From Scatomorpha stercorigallinarum (lineage in GTDB: Bacteria; Bacillota; Clostridia; Oscillospirales; Oscillospiraceae): a DNA stretch of 64,000 nt. Shown one piece after another: positions 62,634 through 64,000 of this stretch (positions within the stretch are counted from its first letter, which is position 1; the number at the start of each line of letters is the position of its first letter). The position numbers and the translations under genes were made by a program. Below the pieces are notes generated by a model. It did no database searches, had not been told where the DNA came from, and was given only the letters and a program-made list of their open reading frames with translations. Location of the stretch: NCBI GenBank assembly GCA_944387865.1, contig CALXGN010000012.1:1-64000 (forward strand), given 5' to 3'.

Positions 62634-62671
62634 GCGCGTACCGCGCGGCGCTGGGGATGCGCGGTACGCGC
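62634..62671 (-). other. Strong hairpin between the ATPase gene and the oxidoreductase genes
   Basis: 13-bp perfect inverted repeat GCGCGTACCGCGC / GCGCGGTACGCGC with a 12-base loop, no T-run. Could be an RNA processing or partial termination site that sets different levels for the two parts of the operon. No clear promoter is seen in the 118-base gap. Confidence 0.65.
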
Positions 62672-62685
62672 CGGGCGCGGCGGGC

Positions 62686-63360
62686 TTAATACAGGCTGCG
62701 CATGTAGAGGCGCAGCGGCAGCACCGGCAGGCCGGACGCCTCCTCCAGCCCGGCGGAGAGCGCGCTGTCCGCCGCGATGGCGCAGGCGCTCATGCCGAGG
62801 CCGGAGAGCAGCTCCTGCAGCCGGGTGTGCCGCTCGAGTATCAGCTCGCGGCTGGTCTCGCGGCCCATGTTGGGGTTGCTTATGACCTTCAGCCAGGCCG
62901 GGTCGATGCCGGAGGCGCAGAGTATCTCCACCATGCCGCGCTCGAGCTCGGCGGGGGTGGCGCTCAGCGGCCGGCAGGGGTTTATCACGAAGAAGTAGTC
63001 CGTGTCCTCCACCGGCAGCTTTTCAACGAACTGACCTATCATGACGGCCCCGGCGGCGTTGCCGCCGACGTCGAAGACGCACATGGCGTCCTTATCGTCG
63101 ATGGCGGCCGCCACGCCTGCGGGGATGACGGGCGCGTCCTGGAAGGCAAAGGTGTCCACCGGCTCGACGCCCTCCGCGCGCAGCTCATCGAAGAAGTCCC
63201 GCGCGCGGAAAAGGCCCTTGGTCTGGTCCATGTCGATGAAGTTCAGCCGCCGGCCCGTCTTTTGACGGGCCGCGACGGCGAAATTCAAGGACAGCTCGGT
63301 CTTGCCGCTGCCGGACGCGCCCAGGAATACGCTGTGCTTTTTGAAAGCGGGCTCAGGCAT
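62686..63360 (-). CDS. Small P-loop ATPase next to the LarA-like gene
   Basis: 224 residues: Walker A VFLGASGSGKTELSLN, a deviant-type FIDMDQTKGLFRARD after strand 2, VFDVGGNAAGA and FFVINPCRPLSATPAE. These look like the SIMIBI/MinD-related group that includes metal-insertion ATPases such as CooC, but the exact family is not clear. The ATG overlaps the LarA-like stop by eight bases. A cofactor- or nickel-loading role is an inference from context. Confidence 0.72.
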   Translation of the reverse strand: MPEPAFKKHSVFLGASGSGKTELSLNFAVAARQKTGRRLNFIDMDQTKGLFRARDFFDELRAEGVEPVDTFAFQDAPVIPAGVAAAIDDKDAMCVFDVGGNAAGAVMIGQFVEKLPVEDTDYFFVINPCRPLSATPAELERGMVEILCASGIDPAWLKVISNPNMGRETSRELILERHTRLQELLSGLGMSACAIAADSALSAGLEEASGLPVLPLRLYMRSLY

Positions 63361-64000
63361 CGTTCGCCTGCGCCGCGAGCCGCTCCCTGATGACCTCGCG
63401 GACGTTTTCCTTGGTGAGGCCGAGGTTGACGGGCTCGTACTCCTTCTTGTAGTCGTCGGCGAACATGGAGAGGATGACCTCCTTGAACACCGAGCACTTG
63501 GTGCCCGCGCCGCGGTCGCCCAGGTAGCCCATGACCTCTTCCCAGGTGCTGGCCCACTTTACCTGCTCCGGGTTGCCGTAGGTTATGGCGTGCTTGTACT
63601 CGGGATAGGGGTTGAACATTATGAGCTGCCTCATGCCGTTGGGCAGCGGGAGGTTATTTTTATTCGGGGGAGAGAGCGGGCCCTTGGCCTCAAAGCCCCA
63701 CTGGCAGCCGAGGTAGTGGTTGACCAGGCCGACCTTGTTGAAGTTCACCATTACGACGTCGCCGCCGGGCAGGACGTGGTCCGCACCGATGTTGACGGCA
63801 AACGTGGCCTCGTTGGCCTTGGCGTTGGCGTTGACGATGACAACCTCGGCCTTGTCGAGGTGCGGGGTGTTGTAGATGACCTGCGCCTTCTTGATGCCTT
63901 CGTAGTACTCCTTGATGGGGTGGCCGCAGTAGGCGTCGATTATCTCGCAGTTGGAGTTCATCAGCGCGTCGACCTTGAAATCGAGCCCGGCGAGCATCGC
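63353..64000 (-). CDS. LarA-like (nickel-pincer racemase superfamily) protein, C-terminal part
   Basis: At least 215 residues; the gene runs off the right edge, so the N-terminal DUF2088/LarA_N part with the cofactor Lys is not visible. The visible part resembles the LarA C-terminal domain: DFKVDALMNSNCEIIDAYCG, HPIKEYYEGIKKAQVIYNTP, DKAEVVIVNANAKANEA, and NIGADHVLPGGDVVMVNFN. Superfamily members racemise or epimerise 2-hydroxyacids at a nickel-pincer cofactor. Presence of larB in the operon supports it. Substrate unknown. Confidence 0.72.
   Translation of the reverse strand, partial: AMLAGLDFKVDALMNSNCEIIDAYCGHPIKEYYEGIKKAQVIYNTPHLDKAEVVIVNANAKANEATFAVNIGADHVLPGGDVVMVNFNKVGLVNHYLGCQWGFEAKGPLSPPNKNNLPLPNGMRQLIMFNPYPEYKHAITYGNPEQVKWASTWEEVMGYLGDRGAGTKCSVFKEVILSMFADDYKKEYEPVNLGLTKENVREVIRERLAAQANDA

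Noticed and set aside
62686..63360. ParA/MinD chromosome partition protein
   Set aside because: No parB or minC/minE partner and no origin features are near, and the gene is coupled to the LarA-like gene.

Overview
The window reads as a chromosomal segment of a high-GC, spore-forming, anaerobic member of the Firmicutes, most likely of the Oscillospiraceae/Oscillospirales (inference). Supporting signs are sporulation genes (yunB, spoIVFA/spoIVFB), a perfect CIRCE operator before groESL, a class A RNase P RNA, Shine-Dalgarno sites of the AGGAGG type with frequent GTG/TTG starts, hemZ, rubredoxin, a ferredoxin-linked 2-oxoacid oxidoreductase and S-layer-homology surface proteins. Nearly every gene is confidently assignable; the exceptions sit in the last 10 kb.

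Layout. 0.1-1.6 kb: riboflavin ECF transporter subunit under an FMN riboswitch, and a YpsA-like SLOG protein. 1.6-9.0 kb: a compact histidine operon hisZGDCBHAF-IE lacking only a histidinol phosphatase. 9.0-10.7 kb: a PlsC-type acyltransferase and a tiny type I toxin-antitoxin locus. 10.8-16.6 kb (minus): ligA, yunB, an ynbB-type PLP enzyme, murD. 16.7-20.7 kb: rnpB, ycxB-like gene, spoIVFA/B, tRNA-Pro, all separated by composite hairpin repeats. 20.7-24.9 kb (minus): potABCD with a long structured leader. 25-31 kb (minus): pseudouridine synthase, small SLH protein, HTH/membrane pair, groESL, SHOCT protein, deoC. 31-43 kb: tandem-OB ssb-like gene, asparaginase, proBAC, methyltransferase, pyruvate carboxylase, hemZ, nucleoside kinase, rubredoxin. 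43-50 kb: pstSCAB-phoU-phoBR in one direction. 50-53 kb: a 1001-residue SLH surface protein with an AT-rich first third. 53.4-54.1 kb: GntR/FCD regulator facing the cluster below.

54.3-64.0 kb (minus, running in from beyond the right edge) is the least ordinary region. It holds a LarA-like (nickel-pincer hydroxyacid racemase superfamily) C-terminal part, a small P-loop ATPase, a four-subunit 2-oxoacid:ferredoxin oxidoreductase (delta-alpha-beta-gamma), an acetyl-CoA hydrolase/transferase family CoA-transferase, a NadD-like adenylyltransferase, two proteins I do not recognise (339 and 127 residues), a small unknown protein, a molybdopterin-binding-fold protein, another unknown protein and LarB. 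LarB consumes nicotinic acid adenine dinucleotide, which is the product of NadD, so the NadD paralogue plausibly feeds cofactor synthesis for the LarA-like enzyme. The oxidoreductase plus CoA-transferase would turn a 2-oxoacid into acyl-CoA, reduced ferredoxin and a free acid. The whole looks like a dedicated catabolic module for an unidentified hydroxy- or oxo-acid.

Other notable points are a dispersed hairpin repeat that appears to have expanded the P12 region of the RNase P RNA, and a second family of composite hairpin repeats that sit at gene ends.
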